A DNA stretch of 5,745 nucleotides, taken from assembly GCA_018375265.1 (NCBI GenBank), contig JAHADO010000093.1:1-5745 (forward strand), in the 5' to 3' direction. The notes under the pieces were generated by a model that was not told where the DNA came from, did no database searches, and was given only the letters and a program-made list of their open reading frames with translations. Below, piece after piece: positions 5,560-5,745 of the stretch. Within the stretch, counting starts at the first letter, position 1; every line of letters starts with the position of its first letter. Made by a program: the position numbers and the translations under genes. This DNA comes from Campylobacter concisus (GTDB lineage Bacteria; Campylobacterota; Campylobacteria; Campylobacterales; Campylobacteraceae).

Positions 5560-5745
5560 TAGTTATTTGTGGTGGCGGCACTGGCGGACATTTGGCGATC
5601 GCTAGAAGCTTTTGCGAGGAGCTAAATAGACGAGACATAAAGCCAATTTTTATCGGTTCAACTAGCGGTCAGGATAAATTTTGGTTTGAAAATGATGATA
5701 AATTTGCAAAGAAATTCTTTTTACCAAGCAGTGGTGTCGTAAATA
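5556..5745 (+). CDS. murG: MurG, lipid II synthase (GlcNAc transferase), N-terminal part
   Basis: MurG transfers GlcNAc from UDP-GlcNAc to lipid I on the inner face of the membrane, making lipid II, the substrate of FtsW. The 63 visible residues begin MIVICGGGTGGHLAIARSF. This is the family's N-terminal glycine loop GGGTGGH (6-12), with His12 and the helix after it, followed by a second Rossmann strand, PIFIGSTSGQD. The ribosome site AAGG at 5545-5548 lies inside ftsW, seven bases before the ATG. The gene overlaps ftsW by four bases and continues past the right edge. Confidence 0.95.
   Translation, partial: MIVICGGGTGGHLAIARSFCEELNRRDIKPIFIGSTSGQDKFWFENDDKFAKKFFLPSSGVVN

Noticed and set aside
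1..5745. CRISPR arrays, tRNA or rRNA genes, insertion sequences, phase-variable homopolymer tracts
   Set aside because: I looked for direct repeats with spacers, cloverleaf or CCA-type ends, transposase ORFs with terminal repeats, and long G/C tracts, and saw none.

Overview
The window reads as a Campylobacter chromosome segment, probably from the C. concisus/curvus/showae side of the genus. The evidence is moderate AT richness, heavy use of AAATTT-type words, -10 boxes without clear -35 boxes, AAGGA-type ribosome sites, and a metN-metI-metQ cluster like the one I recall in C. jejuni (Cj0770-Cj0774). The genus call is an inference from memory, not a database result.

Layout. Bases 1-131 are the 3' end of metN, the ATPase of the MetNIQ D/L-methionine importer. 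It is followed by metI, the permease, whose start shares one base with the metN stop. Bases 806-1063 separate metI from the binding-protein genes and are not empty. They carry a likely -10 box, a 19-codon ORF with its own ribosome site (MKSDMCQMCRLLKNASSKD, rich in Met and Cys), two mutually exclusive hairpins, and a third hairpin that buries the ribosome site of the next gene. Two tandem metQ-type binding-protein genes follow. The first is interrupted by a single in-frame TGA at codon 108, with the rest of its frame intact. The second is complete and ends in a good rho-independent terminator.

Bases 2702-2858 are an intergenic region with that terminator and the promoter of a dedA-family membrane protein gene (2859-3449). 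On the minus strand lies murI, glutamate racemase (3519-4307), convergent with dedA. Divergent from murI, across a 91-bp spacer with back-to-back promoters, is ftsW (TTG start at 4399). Its stop overlaps the start of murG by 4 bp, and murG runs off the right edge.

How it fits together. The left half is a methionine uptake module: MetQ-type proteins capture methionine in the periplasm and MetN2-MetI2 import it. The right half is cell-envelope supply. MurI makes D-glutamate, MurG completes lipid II, FtsW polymerises lipid II at the septum, and DedA-family proteins have been linked to undecaprenyl-phosphate recycling. The most interesting part is the structured leader with a Met/Cys-rich short ORF before metQ, which looks like a translation-coupled attenuator or riboregulator for methionine or sulfur uptake.
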